A stretch of DNA of 64,000 bases from Psychrobacter sp. DAB_AL43B (GTDB taxonomy: Bacteria > Pseudomonadota > Gammaproteobacteria > Pseudomonadales > Moraxellaceae). How positions within the stretch are numbered: the first letter of the stretch is position 1; every line of letters begins with the position of its first letter. This document shows, in pieces, positions 36,701 to 44,009 of the stretch. The notes below the pieces were generated by a model that was given only the letters and a program-made list of their open reading frames with translations, was not told the DNA's origin and searched no databases. The translations under genes and the position numbers were made by a program. Where the stretch lies: the NCBI RefSeq assembly GCF_900168255.1, contig NZ_LT799838.1:1550001-1614000 (forward strand), read 5' to 3'.

Positions 36701-38069
36701 GAAACTGGGTGATTTAAAATTACCGCTACGCTATATCTTCGATCCATCAAGCGATGACGATGGGGTGACTATTCGCGTACCACTTGCCGCGCTACCACAG
36801 CTTGATGCTATTGAGCTACTGTGGGGTGTACCTGGTTGGCGCTTTGAGTTGGTATTGCAACTACTGAAGTCATTACCAAAAGAGATTCGTCGCCAAATTG
36901 TACCTATTCCTGATACGGCCGATAGCTTGTTTGATGAGCTACAGCCTGCTGGTGGTCAAGGCCTGCTTAAACAATTATGCCAAGCGTTAAATCGCCGTGG
37001 CATTATGTCGGTGACACCCGATAACTTTAATCCGTCTACCATTGACCGTTATCTACAGCCGCAAATCTGTGTAGTTGATGATAAGAACCGCATTATCGAA
37101 AAAGGTCGTGACTTACAAACGCTACAGATTCGTCATGCAAGTGAGACCAGTCAAGCCGTCACTGAACAGCAAGGCGCGCATACGAGCTTCCCTGAGCACT
37201 TTAAATTTAGTAAAAACCATCATAGCGCTGGCGTGGTGATGAAGCAGTTTGCCGCCTTGGTGACTGATGAGGCAGGCGCGGCAGTATCGATTCATCAATA
37301 TACTGATGTGAATGCTGCATTGCAGGCGCATCGTATAGGTGTTTTAACGCTCATGAAAGGGCAGCTTGGCGCGAAGAAGAAACAGCTGACCAGTCAAATT
37401 GATAGCATATTCAAATTGGCTTTTGCACCACTTGGCGATATGGAAAAGTTAAAAACTATCGTCATTGATGCTGCGTTAGATGCCGCCCTTGAGGAGCACT
37501 ATATACTCTTTGATCATAGTGCAGACTTACCTGAAAGCGCTGATAGTATTGCGACTAATCTGGCAGAAGAGCTACCGTTCACCCTTGAGGAATACACTCA
37601 AACGGCAGAAGCAGTGCTCAGCAATTTCTTATTGACCGGTCAAGTAGTGATTAAGACACTTAAAAATGTCTATACCCGCTGGCAGCGTATTCGTCAGAGC
37701 TTGCTGATGCTTGATCGCGAAATATTTGGTGAGTCTATTGATGACATCGAGGACCAGTTGGAAGATTTGCACTTAGCGAAGTTTGTTTATCGAATGGATT
37801 ATAGTCATTGGCAGCAGTATCCACGCTATTTAGAAGCGCTCCAAATTCGCCTTGAACGCCTTGAACATAATATCGAAGCCGATCTAGAGGGCGTTTATGC
37901 GCTCGATTTACATATGGAACGCTTATCAGGTCGTGCTGATAGCGAATCTATCAGCGAATATCGCTGGCTAGTCGAGGAATATCGCATTCAATTATTTGCC
38001 CAGCCGATGAAAACGCGTATGGCTGTATCACCAAAACGTCTAAGTAAAATGTGGGATAAGGTCAGTTAG
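33777..38069 (+). CDS. hrpA: ATP-dependent RNA helicase HrpA
   Basis: HrpA is a large DEAH-box RNA helicase; in E. coli it helps resolve stalled or collided ribosomes and processes fimbrial mRNA. This copy is 1430 residues, about 130 longer than E. coli HrpA because of a charged N-terminal extension and an internal low-complexity insert near 560. Walker A is GETGSGKTTQLPK at 149-161 and the DEAH box is at 246-249, followed by SAT. QRKGRCGRVAPG near 470 is helicase motif VI. The C-terminal half holds the HA2, OB-fold and DUF3418 regions. No good Shine-Dalgarno sequence precedes the ATG; an intergenic 12-mer occupies that place. Confidence 0.95.
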   Translation: MPDTPKDNQENNQHVQAKNLNADANDKPQENTETQNTVSVANLPVLAKDEYYLSRLERELARAKSSKKPAANKNTNADAKHDAKNSNDLEKKRTQFEKLKTRSQQAVQARIDSIPDELATKLNLDLPVSQRADDLIQAIIDNQVIIVAGETGSGKTTQLPKLAMLAGRGIRGQIGHTQPRRLAARSVANRIAEELGEQLGNTVSFKIRFNEQGTAQSVVKLMTDGILLAELGHDRFLSKYDTIIIDEAHERSLNIDFIMGYLKKLLPKRPDLKVIITSATLDTKRFSEYFSHYDAKLKRQVPAPIFNVEGRSFPVEVRYRPLTDEPVTSSDDDSYDDFEENLPRAVVAAVEECFSDAQNKGHADQADILIFAATEAEIRELQDVLERHGPKHTEVLPLFARQTYEEQQRIFQPSGRGRRIVIATNVAETALTVPGIRYVIDLGFARISRYSYRSRVQRLPIEAIAQAAANQRKGRCGRVAPGVCIRLYSEEDFSGRPEFTEPEILRTNLASVILQMANLRLGSVDDFEFIEPPDSRLVTDGHKLLNELGAITEKDEQAASQSNAKANSTASSKPKRQGLDHLKLTRIGQQMARMPIDPRLARMLVAGSDFDCIREMLIVVAALAVQDPRERPANKRTQADQKHAEFRQDDSDFLFYLSLWKALFEKDEDGNKLSGNQRKQFTKKNYLSFPRVREWHQTHRQLVQMVTELKLTDDPDSKPNTKNGELVNSDPTGVEDEELKAVKYANLHRALLTGLLSIIAHKTESRGEYLAARQQKTKIFPASTVFKQIPPWVMAFEMVETSQVFMRTVAKIEPEWIISAAGNLLKYHYFEPHWSKKTGRVKAYAQISLFGLIIIGKQLTNYEQVNLIEAREIFIRDGLVTGNFGRQAPFLQHNMDKVADIERIEDKLRRRDLLVDEETLYQFYDKKIPEHIASRKAFEDWRAEVEKTDSKYLFFTDDDVLNSQAPTTGDFPEVWKLGDLKLPLRYIFDPSSDDDGVTIRVPLAALPQLDAIELLWGVPGWRFELVLQLLKSLPKEIRRQIVPIPDTADSLFDELQPAGGQGLLKQLCQALNRRGIMSVTPDNFNPSTIDRYLQPQICVVDDKNRIIEKGRDLQTLQIRHASETSQAVTEQQGAHTSFPEHFKFSKNHHSAGVVMKQFAALVTDEAGAAVSIHQYTDVNAALQAHRIGVLTLMKGQLGAKKKQLTSQIDSIFKLAFAPLGDMEKLKTIVIDAALDAALEEHYILFDHSADLPESADSIATNLAEELPFTLEEYTQTAEAVLSNFLLTGQVVIKTLKNVYTRWQRIRQSLLMLDREIFGESIDDIEDQLEDLHLAKFVYRMDYSHWQQYPRYLEALQIRLERLEHNIEADLEGVYALDLHMERLSGRADSESISEYRWLVEEYRIQLFAQPMKTRMAVSPKRLSKMWDKVS

Positions 38070-38180
38070 ATTGATGATTATGCTTTTATTATCTTTAATA
38101 GTAAGCGTCTACTGTTTAGACTTTTTATCACTACCAAATTTGCCTCTACAGAGTATGCCAAGGCGATAAACTTACCTAAT

Positions 38181-38245
38181 ACTTAAAGTTTCCTTAATAA
38201 TTAAAGTACCCTAAATACTTAAAGTACCCTAAATAATTAAATACA
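38181..38245 (+). repeat. Degenerate tandem repeats after hrpA
   Basis: About three and a half imperfect copies of an 18-19 bp unit based on ACTTAAAGTACCCTAAAT lie between hrpA and the next gene. The second and third copies are nearly identical; the first has TTTCCTT in place of TACCCTA. Confidence 0.7.
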
Positions 38246-38312
38246 TAATTTGTTACTTCTTATTTGAGCGTCATAATGTTTTAATGGGTATCAAAGAAAA
38301 TTAGGACTTAAT

Positions 38313-38801
38313 ATGGAAAGGATATCCAATCTTGAAGTGCTCGTGTCATCTAAAATAAACACTGCACATTCGGAACGTGAAGAAAAAGTCTCGTTATTAA
38401 CCGGCGAGATGGCACAAAAGATAGTAAATGCTGCTTTTTTAGCAGCGCAAAAAGATAAGCTGATGGTGTCGATTACGATCGTTGATCGTTCGGGACAGAC
38501 ACTTGCCCTTTTAAGGGATCATCGAGCAGGCGTACATACTATTCGTTCTAGTTATAAAAAAGCTTACACTGCCAATTCGCAAAAGAGAGAAACCGCTGTT
38601 ATTGCTAAAGGGATCAAAGACGGAACGATTCCTGAAGATATCAGATACTTAGATGAAAACTTTCTGATGATGCCTGGTGGTGTGCCTGTTTTTATCGATG
38701 GTATTGTAGTTGGAGCAATTGGTGTAGGCGGAGCGCACGGTAGTGAAGACGTTCAGATTGCAAAAGCAGGCTTAAAAGCTTTAGGCTTACAGAAGTTATA
38801 A
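38313..38801 (+). CDS. GlcG/HbpS-family protein
   Basis: This 162-residue protein belongs to the GlcG/HbpS family. It shows the family's helices and sheet: [44 protein letters not shown] (core [12 protein letters not shown]), then SSYKKAYTA, and the end [32 protein letters not shown] (core [16 protein letters not shown]). Members bind or degrade heme (HbpS in Streptomyces) or sit in glycolate and diol operons. No signal peptide is seen, so it is probably cytoplasmic. It is monocistronic, ending before a strong symmetric terminator shared with aspA. Heme binding is an inference from family. Confidence 0.8.
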   Translation: MERISNLEVLVSSKINTAHSEREEKVSLLTGEMAQKIVNAAFLAAQKDKLMVSITIVDRSGQTLALLRDHRAGVHTIRSSYKKAYTANSQKRETAVIAKGIKDGTIPEDIRYLDENFLMMPGGVPVFIDGIVVGAIGVGGAHGSEDVQIAKAGLKALGLQKL

Positions 38802-38984
38802 AAGCTGTTGTCTATGATTGTAGCCAATCCCGCTATCCGCTTGTATCTGACTTGCCACTGGCGTGTGCTCTTTTCCGTTATTTACGTTCCTGCTTAGCGA
38901 GACCACATCTAACGGAGAGCACATCGCCATCGTCTGCATCAGGATGCCGCTACTATCGGGGCTAAGCTGCATTACCAAATAAAT

Positions 38985-39026
38985 AAAAAGGCTGGGTTAG
39001 CAATTGCTAACCCAGCCTTTTTTTTT
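38985..39026. terminator. Bidirectional terminator between GlcG-like gene and aspA
   Basis: A 19-bp perfect palindrome arm (AAAAAGGCTGGGTTAGCAA) meets its complement with essentially no loop, ending in T-runs on both strands. It serves both convergent genes. Confidence 0.92.
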
Positions 39027-39039
39027 GACCTCATACCAA

Positions 39040-40452
39040 CTAAATCAATAATTTAACCTTTGGGTAAACCATATTGGCAGGAGATAGGATATCATCCAAT
39101 GTTGCTTTATCCATCAGTTTTTCTTCTAAAACGATGTCATAAACGCTGCCACCAGTTTCTTGCGCTTTTCTAGCCACATAAGAAGAAGAGTCATAACCTA
39201 GATGCGGATTAAGTGCAGTAACCAGTCCGATGTTATTAAACACTTCGATGTTACAAGCCTCGTTATTCATGATGAGACCATCGATGCAGCGAGTGGCAAA
39301 CATCTCACAAATATTGGCAAGCATGCTCATACCCGTAAATAAATTAAAGGCAATAACCGGCTCAAAAACGTTCAATTGTAATTGACCATTCTCTGATGCC
39401 ATAGCGATGGTGCTATCAATACCCATGATTTGGAAACAAGCTTGGTTCACCACTTCCGGGATAACTGGGTTTACTTTACCCGGCATAATTGAGCTGCCAG
39501 GTTGCATTTCAGGTAGGCGATATTGCGCCAGACCAGCACGAGGACCAGATGACTGCAAGCGTAAATCGTGTGCAATTTTTGATAGGCGTACTGCAAAAAG
39601 ACGCAAGTTACCTGATAAGGCAACATAAGCACTGGTATCTTGCGTGGCTTCAATTAAGTCTTCAGCGATATAATAAGGTCTGCCAGTTAGCTCTTGCAAG
39701 GTCTCAGCACAAAGCTCTGAATAGCCAGCTGGGGCGTTCAAGCCAGTGCCAATCGCTGTACCACCCATATTAATCTCATGAAATAGAGCACGAGTAGATT
39801 CGATACGCTCCATCTCTTTTCTTATCATCGTTGCAAAGGCATTAAACTCTTGACCCGCCGTCATAGGCACAGCGTCTTGCAAATGAGTACGACCCATTTT
39901 CAATTTGTCAGCAAGCTCAACACTTTTATTTTTAAGACTGTTATACAAAATGTCCATTTTAGACAACAAGCGAACGCAATAATCGTCTAAGGCAACATTT
40001 AGCGCGGTAGGATAGGCATCGTTGGTCGACTGTGAAAGGTTGACATCATTATTTGGATGCACATGCTGATATTCGCCTTTCTTATAACCTAAAATCTCTA
40101 ACGCTCGGTTGGCAATTACTTCGTTGGCATTCATGTTGGTTGAGGTGCCAGCACCGCCTTGGAACATATCGACAATAAATTGGTCGTGATATTTATTAGC
40201 GATTAAATCATCGCACGCTGCCACAATGGCGTCTTTGGTTATTTCATTTAATACACCCACTTTATTATTGGCAATGGCCGCAGTTTTTTTCACGGTCGCA
40301 AAAGCACGAATAAAAGTAGAAAACTGATGTAAGCGTACACCACTAACAGTGAAGTTTTCAAAAGCCCGTAAAGTTTGGATACCATAGTAAGCATCAGCAG
40401 GGACATCACGATAGCCGAGTAGATCGTGTTCTTGGCGAGTAGCAGTAGTCAT
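39040..40452 (-). CDS. aspA: Aspartate ammonia-lyase
   Basis: AspA converts aspartate to fumarate and ammonia, feeding the TCA cycle and anaerobic fumarate use. The family signature GSSIMPGKVNPVIPE lies near residue 320. HPNNDVNLSQSTNDAYPTA and MGRTHLQDAVPMTAGQEF carry active-site residues, and GGAGTSTNMNANEVIANRA is normal for aspartase rather than fumarase. The length of 470 residues is typical. Its upstream region has a very stable hairpin at 40481-40544, about 30 nt before the start codon, which may control expression. Confidence 0.95.
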   Translation of the reverse strand: MTTATRQEHDLLGYRDVPADAYYGIQTLRAFENFTVSGVRLHQFSTFIRAFATVKKTAAIANNKVGVLNEITKDAIVAACDDLIANKYHDQFIVDMFQGGAGTSTNMNANEVIANRALEILGYKKGEYQHVHPNNDVNLSQSTNDAYPTALNVALDDYCVRLLSKMDILYNSLKNKSVELADKLKMGRTHLQDAVPMTAGQEFNAFATMIRKEMERIESTRALFHEINMGGTAIGTGLNAPAGYSELCAETLQELTGRPYYIAEDLIEATQDTSAYVALSGNLRLFAVRLSKIAHDLRLQSSGPRAGLAQYRLPEMQPGSSIMPGKVNPVIPEVVNQACFQIMGIDSTIAMASENGQLQLNVFEPVIAFNLFTGMSMLANICEMFATRCIDGLIMNNEACNIEVFNNIGLVTALNPHLGYDSSSYVARKAQETGGSVYDIVLEEKLMDKATLDDILSPANMVYPKVKLLI

Positions 40453-40480
40453 TCAATAAAATTCCTTTAATAAAAAGCCC

Positions 40481-40544
40481 TGACTAATATGATGCCTCGA
40501 CTCTTCTTTTAATAAAAATGAGGGTCGAGGCATCATATTAGTCA
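40481..40544 (-). promoter_or_regulatory. Long perfect hairpin in the aspA leader
   Basis: GACTAATATGATGCCTCGAC at 40482-40501 is exactly complementary to 40524-40543, and further pairs extend the stem to about 25 bp with a loop of some 14 nt. On the minus strand it is followed after four bases by CTTTTTATT, so it could act as a leader terminator or as an RNA-stabilising structure. A small inverted-repeat element is an alternative. No second copy was noticed in the window. Confidence 0.7.
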
Positions 40545-40718
40545 ATCAATTGGTTTAACCCTATAGGATAAGCTTTTTACACGGTGATTAATAATGAATT
40601 TTTATTGCATGATGCATAATAAAACAAAATTTTTTATATATTAAAATTTTGTAGCAGCAGAACGTTGCCATAGTTGTGTTTATTTCAACTTAACTATAGG
40701 AGCGGTTATGCTTATAAC

Positions 40719-40763
40719 ATTAAAAAAGCAAAGACAATGATCGTTTGTCTTTGCTTTTTTAAT
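40719..40763. terminator. Symmetric terminator downstream of the immunity-like gene
   Basis: Two 19-nt perfectly complementary arms (ATTAAAAAAGCAAAGACAA and its complement) flank a 7-nt loop, with T-runs on either strand. It ends the minus-strand gene at 40805. Confidence 0.92.
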
Positions 40764-40804
40764 GCTAATATTTGTTTTAAGAGTCAGCTCGTCTAACCTC
40801 AGCT

Positions 40805-41140
40805 TTAGGGTTTCGCCCGAATATTTTCTGTCATCACGCCCATGGCATAAAAGAATAGGGCAAACAGCGTCAATGCTACGATAAAAGGTGTAAACATCCA
40901 AATAACAATATTAATTAATAATGAAGATAATAAGCCATTAAATATGATGGTATGGGGTGCGATAAAGTCAGTAACGACATCGACTGCACGCTTAGCAATC
41001 GGAAAGAGTAGTGTACTAACCCCTAAGATATAGATATATTTGGCAAAGTCAGGGTTGCTTGTTAGGACAATAGCGTAAAATCCTACGTAAAAGAAAACAC
41101 CTAATGCCCAACATTTGAGAGTGTAGCTTAAACGAATCAT
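40805..41140 (-). CDS. Small membrane protein resembling colicin E1 immunity proteins
   Basis: This 111-residue protein has three to four hydrophobic segments: ALGVFFYVGFYAIVL, YILGVSTLLFPIA, GLLSSLLINIVIWMF and FIVALTLFALFFYAMGVM. The stretch YILGVSTLLFPIAKRAVDVV resembles YAIVISTILCPYSKYAIEYI of colicin E1 immunity protein as I remember it, and the length and topology agree. Such proteins sit in the inner membrane and block pore-forming colicins. No colicin gene is nearby, so it would be an orphan immunity gene, or simply an unrelated small membrane protein. A terminator follows it. Confidence 0.45.
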   Translation of the reverse strand: MIRLSYTLKCWALGVFFYVGFYAIVLTSNPDFAKYIYILGVSTLLFPIAKRAVDVVTDFIAPHTIIFNGLLSSLLINIVIWMFTPFIVALTLFALFFYAMGVMTENIRAKP

Positions 41141-41454
41141 GTCCCATCCTCCCGAAGTCTGCTGCTATTTTATAAAGAATTAAAAGTTTGACTAAAAGTT
41201 AAAATCTTGATTGAGAATTAAAATCGTTCTAATAAATGCAAAATATTGAATATAATATATATGTTATATTATGGATATATAAGTCAAGTCAACTGTTTTT
41301 TTTGATTGTGCAGAATGCTTTACTCTGCAAGCACTAAATATTGGATGTATTTATAAAAATGCTATGTAAATCATTTATAAATAGCCTAAGTAAATAATTG
41401 CTTTAAAATGATAAAATATCTTAAAAAATAAATTCTGTTAAAAAGGAAAACAAA
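41141..41454. other. Divergent spacer with AT-rich inverted repeat
   Basis: These 314 bp separate the immunity-like gene and the methyltransferase gene. AATATAA and TTATATT arms around 41251-41275 form an AT-rich palindrome that could be an operator or promoter element. The intergenic 12-mer occurs at 41382. AAAGGAA is the ribosome site of the methyltransferase. Confidence 0.5.
41382..41393 (+). repeat. Intergenic 12-mer TAGCCTAAGTAA, occurrence 3
   Basis: Exact match about 62 bp upstream of the methyltransferase start. The flanking bases (ATAAATAGCCTAAGTAAAT) also match those at 33763, so the shared block here is about 18 bp. Confidence 0.6.
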
Positions 41455-42057
41455 ATGTGGAACGAACGCTATAACGAAGCAGAGTACATTTTTGGCACAG
41501 AACCCAATGATTTTCTAAAAGAAAATTTTCAGAAAATAGCAGCAGGTGGCAAGGTTTTATGTTTGGCTGAAGGCGAAGGCAGGAATGCGGTATTTTTAGC
41601 AGAGCAAAGCTACCAAGTCACCGCCATGGATATGTCTGAAGTGGGTTTGAATAAAGCGTTAAAGCTGGCGCAAGATAGAGGCGTGGCGATTACCACGCAG
41701 GTTGCCGACTTAGCCGCCTATGATTTTGGAGAAGAGCAGTGGGATAGTATCGTCTCTATTTGGGCGCATTTACCAGACGCTGTCCGTCGACACGTTCATG
41801 CTCAAATTGTACCGGCATTAAAGCCGAATGGGGTATTTATCCTTGAAGCTTACACCGAACAGCAGTTAACCATGGATGCTGTCGGTGGACCACCAGCGAC
41901 GCAAAGAGAGCGCTTTGGTTCGTTAGCAGTTTTACGTAGTGAACTGGCAGCGTTAGAAGAAATAACCGGTACTGAAAAACAGCGTATAATTTCAGAAGGT
42001 AAGCGCCATCAAGGTCTGAGCGCAGTTGTACAGTATGTAGGTAGGAAAAATAAATAA
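41455..42057 (+). CDS. SAM-dependent methyltransferase, class I
   Basis: This 200-residue protein has a Rossmann-type methyltransferase fold. Motif I is VLCLAEGEGRNAVFLAE near residue 36, where the usual GxGxG is EGEGRN, as in TehB-like and thiopurine-type enzymes. VTAMDMSEVGLNKA holds the acidic residue that binds the ribose, and VSIWAHLPDAVRRHVHAQ follows. The start MWNERYNEAEYIFGTEPNDFL is characteristic of a widespread small group of uncharacterised methyltransferases, possibly acting on small or toxic molecules. AAAAAGGAA lies 7 nt before the ATG. Confidence 0.82.
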   Translation: MWNERYNEAEYIFGTEPNDFLKENFQKIAAGGKVLCLAEGEGRNAVFLAEQSYQVTAMDMSEVGLNKALKLAQDRGVAITTQVADLAAYDFGEEQWDSIVSIWAHLPDAVRRHVHAQIVPALKPNGVFILEAYTEQQLTMDAVGGPPATQRERFGSLAVLRSELAALEEITGTEKQRIISEGKRHQGLSAVVQYVGRKNK

Positions 42058-42062
42058 GACAA

Positions 42063-42851
42063 TTAGCTAATGATCTTTGGTGGTAAGTAGATGGTAAACG
42101 TATTTAAAGGTTCGATAAGCACACTATAAGGGTTGTTCTGTTCTGACGTAGTGACAATACCTAAGTCTGATAACAGTTTGAAATTGGCAGAAATCAAAGA
42201 GGCTGGCCGTACCTCAAGTCTTTTATGCCAGACGCGATACGTACCAAGCTTGCCATCACGGCGATGATAAAATCCTGCTAGCGGATGGGTTAAGTAGATA
42301 AGTGCAGATTCGGTATCAGGAAAACCAGGGAATGAAAAGTCATCCTCTACCTGTTGTGTCAGCGACACTGACGCCGCTGCCCATTCTGATTCGGCATTTA
42401 CCAAATATTTAGAATACATGCCAATTTCTTCATCAAAATGGCAATCAAATGTCATCTTAGCGCTATACCATGGCAAGCTCCATAAATATCTCGGTACCGC
42501 TAATGTCCAAGAGTCTAGAGTGGTGCCCAAAAACCACACACTGCGCTCGCCAGTTTTGGTATCTATGATGTAAATGCGATAATTGGTCTGCCCCATAGTG
42601 AATGCCGGAAAAGGGTAAACAGCTGAGGTGAAATCGACATCTATAAATGGTACAACAGAAATCAGTCCTTTTTCCTCACCGTCGATCATCACCGTATCTA
42701 GCTTAAATCTATCAGGAAATATACCGTCAAACCTTTCTGCTGGCACAGCATAAGTGATAATAGAAAAATGCTTTAAACCACAAACAACGTCGATACCTGT
42801 TGGCTTAGGTCTGTCATATAAATAATCCTTAAAACGTCGCAAATCTTGCAC
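42063..42851 (-). CDS. DUF2071 (YqjF-like) protein
   Basis: This 262-residue protein matches the DUF2071/YqjF type, related to acetoacetate-decarboxylase-like folds. Landmarks are YAVPAERFDGIFPDRFKLD near residue 34, SVVPFIDVDF, a conserved NYRIYIIDTKTGERSVWFLGTTLDS block (core TNYRIYII and VWFLGTTLD), and RYLWSLPWYSAKM near residue 122. No signal peptide or membrane segment is seen. The function is unknown. It converges with the methyltransferase gene, their ends lying only 5 bp apart, and no terminator is apparent between them. Confidence 0.75.
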   Translation of the reverse strand: MQDLRRFKDYLYDRPKPTGIDVVCGLKHFSIITYAVPAERFDGIFPDRFKLDTVMIDGEEKGLISVVPFIDVDFTSAVYPFPAFTMGQTNYRIYIIDTKTGERSVWFLGTTLDSWTLAVPRYLWSLPWYSAKMTFDCHFDEEIGMYSKYLVNAESEWAAASVSLTQQVEDDFSFPGFPDTESALIYLTHPLAGFYHRRDGKLGTYRVWHKRLEVRPASLISANFKLLSDLGIVTTSEQNNPYSVLIEPLNTFTIYLPPKIIS

Positions 42852-43247
42852 AATATTTCCTCATATAACCATAACTTTAAGTAATGGTAAAATAGTTGAT
42901 CTATATCTGCTATAAATATAAATGGTGAGGCAGTCACTAAAGCTTCTATATTTAAACACTATTCTAGGTTAAATACATGCTTCTGCGTGCTTAAAATATT
43001 GCCTCAAACCACTAAAAAAGAAACAGCATTCGCTTAAGAAATATTTTGAAACTTTGTCGGCTTCCTGTGAAGAAAAAAGGGTTTGCGTTAATCAGGTGTT
43101 CTGTTTTGTTGAGTTAAATTGCTCCGTTTTGATTTGAAATTTATTTTTGCTATGGTAACTGGAAATAAGTCTACGGGCGTATGAAAGACTTATTTTTTAA
43201 TTATGAAAAATAATTAAGAACACCAATCAACTATAAGGGCAGAAACT
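42852..43247. other. Gene-free region before the heme-enzyme cluster
   Basis: These 396 bp hold no credible ORF. A hairpin with a T-run at 43163-43198 lies shortly before the cluster's first gene. Otherwise the region is AT-rich and presumably contains the promoters of the DUF2071 gene and of the cluster. Confidence 0.5.
43163..43198 (+). terminator. Hairpin with T-run upstream of the heme cluster
   Basis: AAATAAGTCT pairs perfectly with AGACTTATTT around a 13-nt loop, followed by more T residues. It lies 50 bp before the first gene of the cluster, with no upstream gene on this strand to terminate. It may therefore be an attenuator in the leader. Confidence 0.6.
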
Positions 43248-43865
43248 ATGACTAATAGTGCGAAAGATAAAAGAAAACATATCATCGATAATTCCGAAGA
43301 CCTAAAAGATAAAATTACTGAATCTATTGATGCTTTTAAGCTACGGGCTGAGCTGTTGGTCGCTAATTTAAAAGAAGGCGGTGATGATGGTTATGATCAT
43401 TCGACGACCACTGCCGGCGAAAAAGGGCTGAAATCAGGTAAGGTTTCAGAGCTAACCGTCATTGCGCCTCTAAAAGAGGGCGGCGCTGCACGTCTAAGAA
43501 AGGTTTTAGAAATTGCTGGTGGTAATTTAGAAGGGGCAACGCGAGTTGGTACGCTACATGACTTACGCTTTGTATTTTTAGATGATGACACTAGAGTGCT
43601 ATTTTGTACCGCTTATGACGGCGATTGGGACCCTTATATCGACGACTTTGCGACCAAAATCCCTGAGTTAATGGACATCTTGTTTGGTAGTGTCAAAGGC
43701 TGGCCTGGTATTAAAGATCCCAGTGTTAAGCAATTTATTTTGGATCATCAAATTACAGCAGCGGGTTGGTATGTTGGTGTACCACATCTAACAATTCAAG
43801 ATATACGCCGCCAAGATCGTATTGTCAAAGGTATTAATAAAGCTTTGGACGAAGCACAGTCTTAA
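43248..43865 (+). CDS. Unrecognised companion protein of the DyP peroxidase
   Basis: I do not recognise a named family for this 205-residue protein. Residues 1-60 are charged and probably helical (NSEDLKDKITESIDAFKLRAELL region). Residues 65-200 look like a compact alpha/beta domain: SELTVIAPLKEGGAARLRKVL, LHDLRFVFLDDDTRVLFCTAYDGDWDPY (core LRFVFLDDDTRVLFC) and ITAAGWYVGVPHLTIQDI. The pattern suggests a ferredoxin-like alpha/beta barrel half such as that in DyP enzymes and related chlorite-dismutase folds, but no heme-ligand motif is evident. It lies 144 bp before the DyP gene and probably shares its transcript. Confidence 0.6.
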   Translation: MTNSAKDKRKHIIDNSEDLKDKITESIDAFKLRAELLVANLKEGGDDGYDHSTTTAGEKGLKSGKVSELTVIAPLKEGGAARLRKVLEIAGGNLEGATRVGTLHDLRFVFLDDDTRVLFCTAYDGDWDPYIDDFATKIPELMDILFGSVKGWPGIKDPSVKQFILDHQITAAGWYVGVPHLTIQDIRRQDRIVKGINKALDEAQS

Positions 43866-44009
43866 CGTCTGTTGTGAGCCAATAAGCTGTTATTAATAAG
43901 CAGCTATAGATAAGATGCTATCAATCTATATCACCTTTTTAAAATGGGCTGGGTGATATAGAGAATAAGGGCGACATAAATCAATATAACTATAAAAATA
44001 GGTTCAATA

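Larger units (their letters stand above)
40453..40804. other. aspA upstream region
   Basis: These 352 bp contain a long hairpin (40481-40544), an AT-rich stretch around 40580-40650 that probably holds the aspA promoter, and a strong symmetric terminator (40719-40763). A ten-codon reading frame (MLITLKKQRQ) with an AGGAG site begins at 40708 but runs into the terminator stem. Confidence 0.6.

Noticed and set aside
38796..38978. 60-codon minus-strand frame between the GlcG-like gene and aspA
   Set aside because: No ribosome site, ends inside the neighbouring gene, and composition is unlike a real protein; possibly a decayed gene but unproven.
40708..40740. Ten-codon frame MLITLKKQRQ with good AGGAG site
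   Set aside because: It ends within the stem of a terminator and lacks any downstream gene to regulate on that strand; probably chance.
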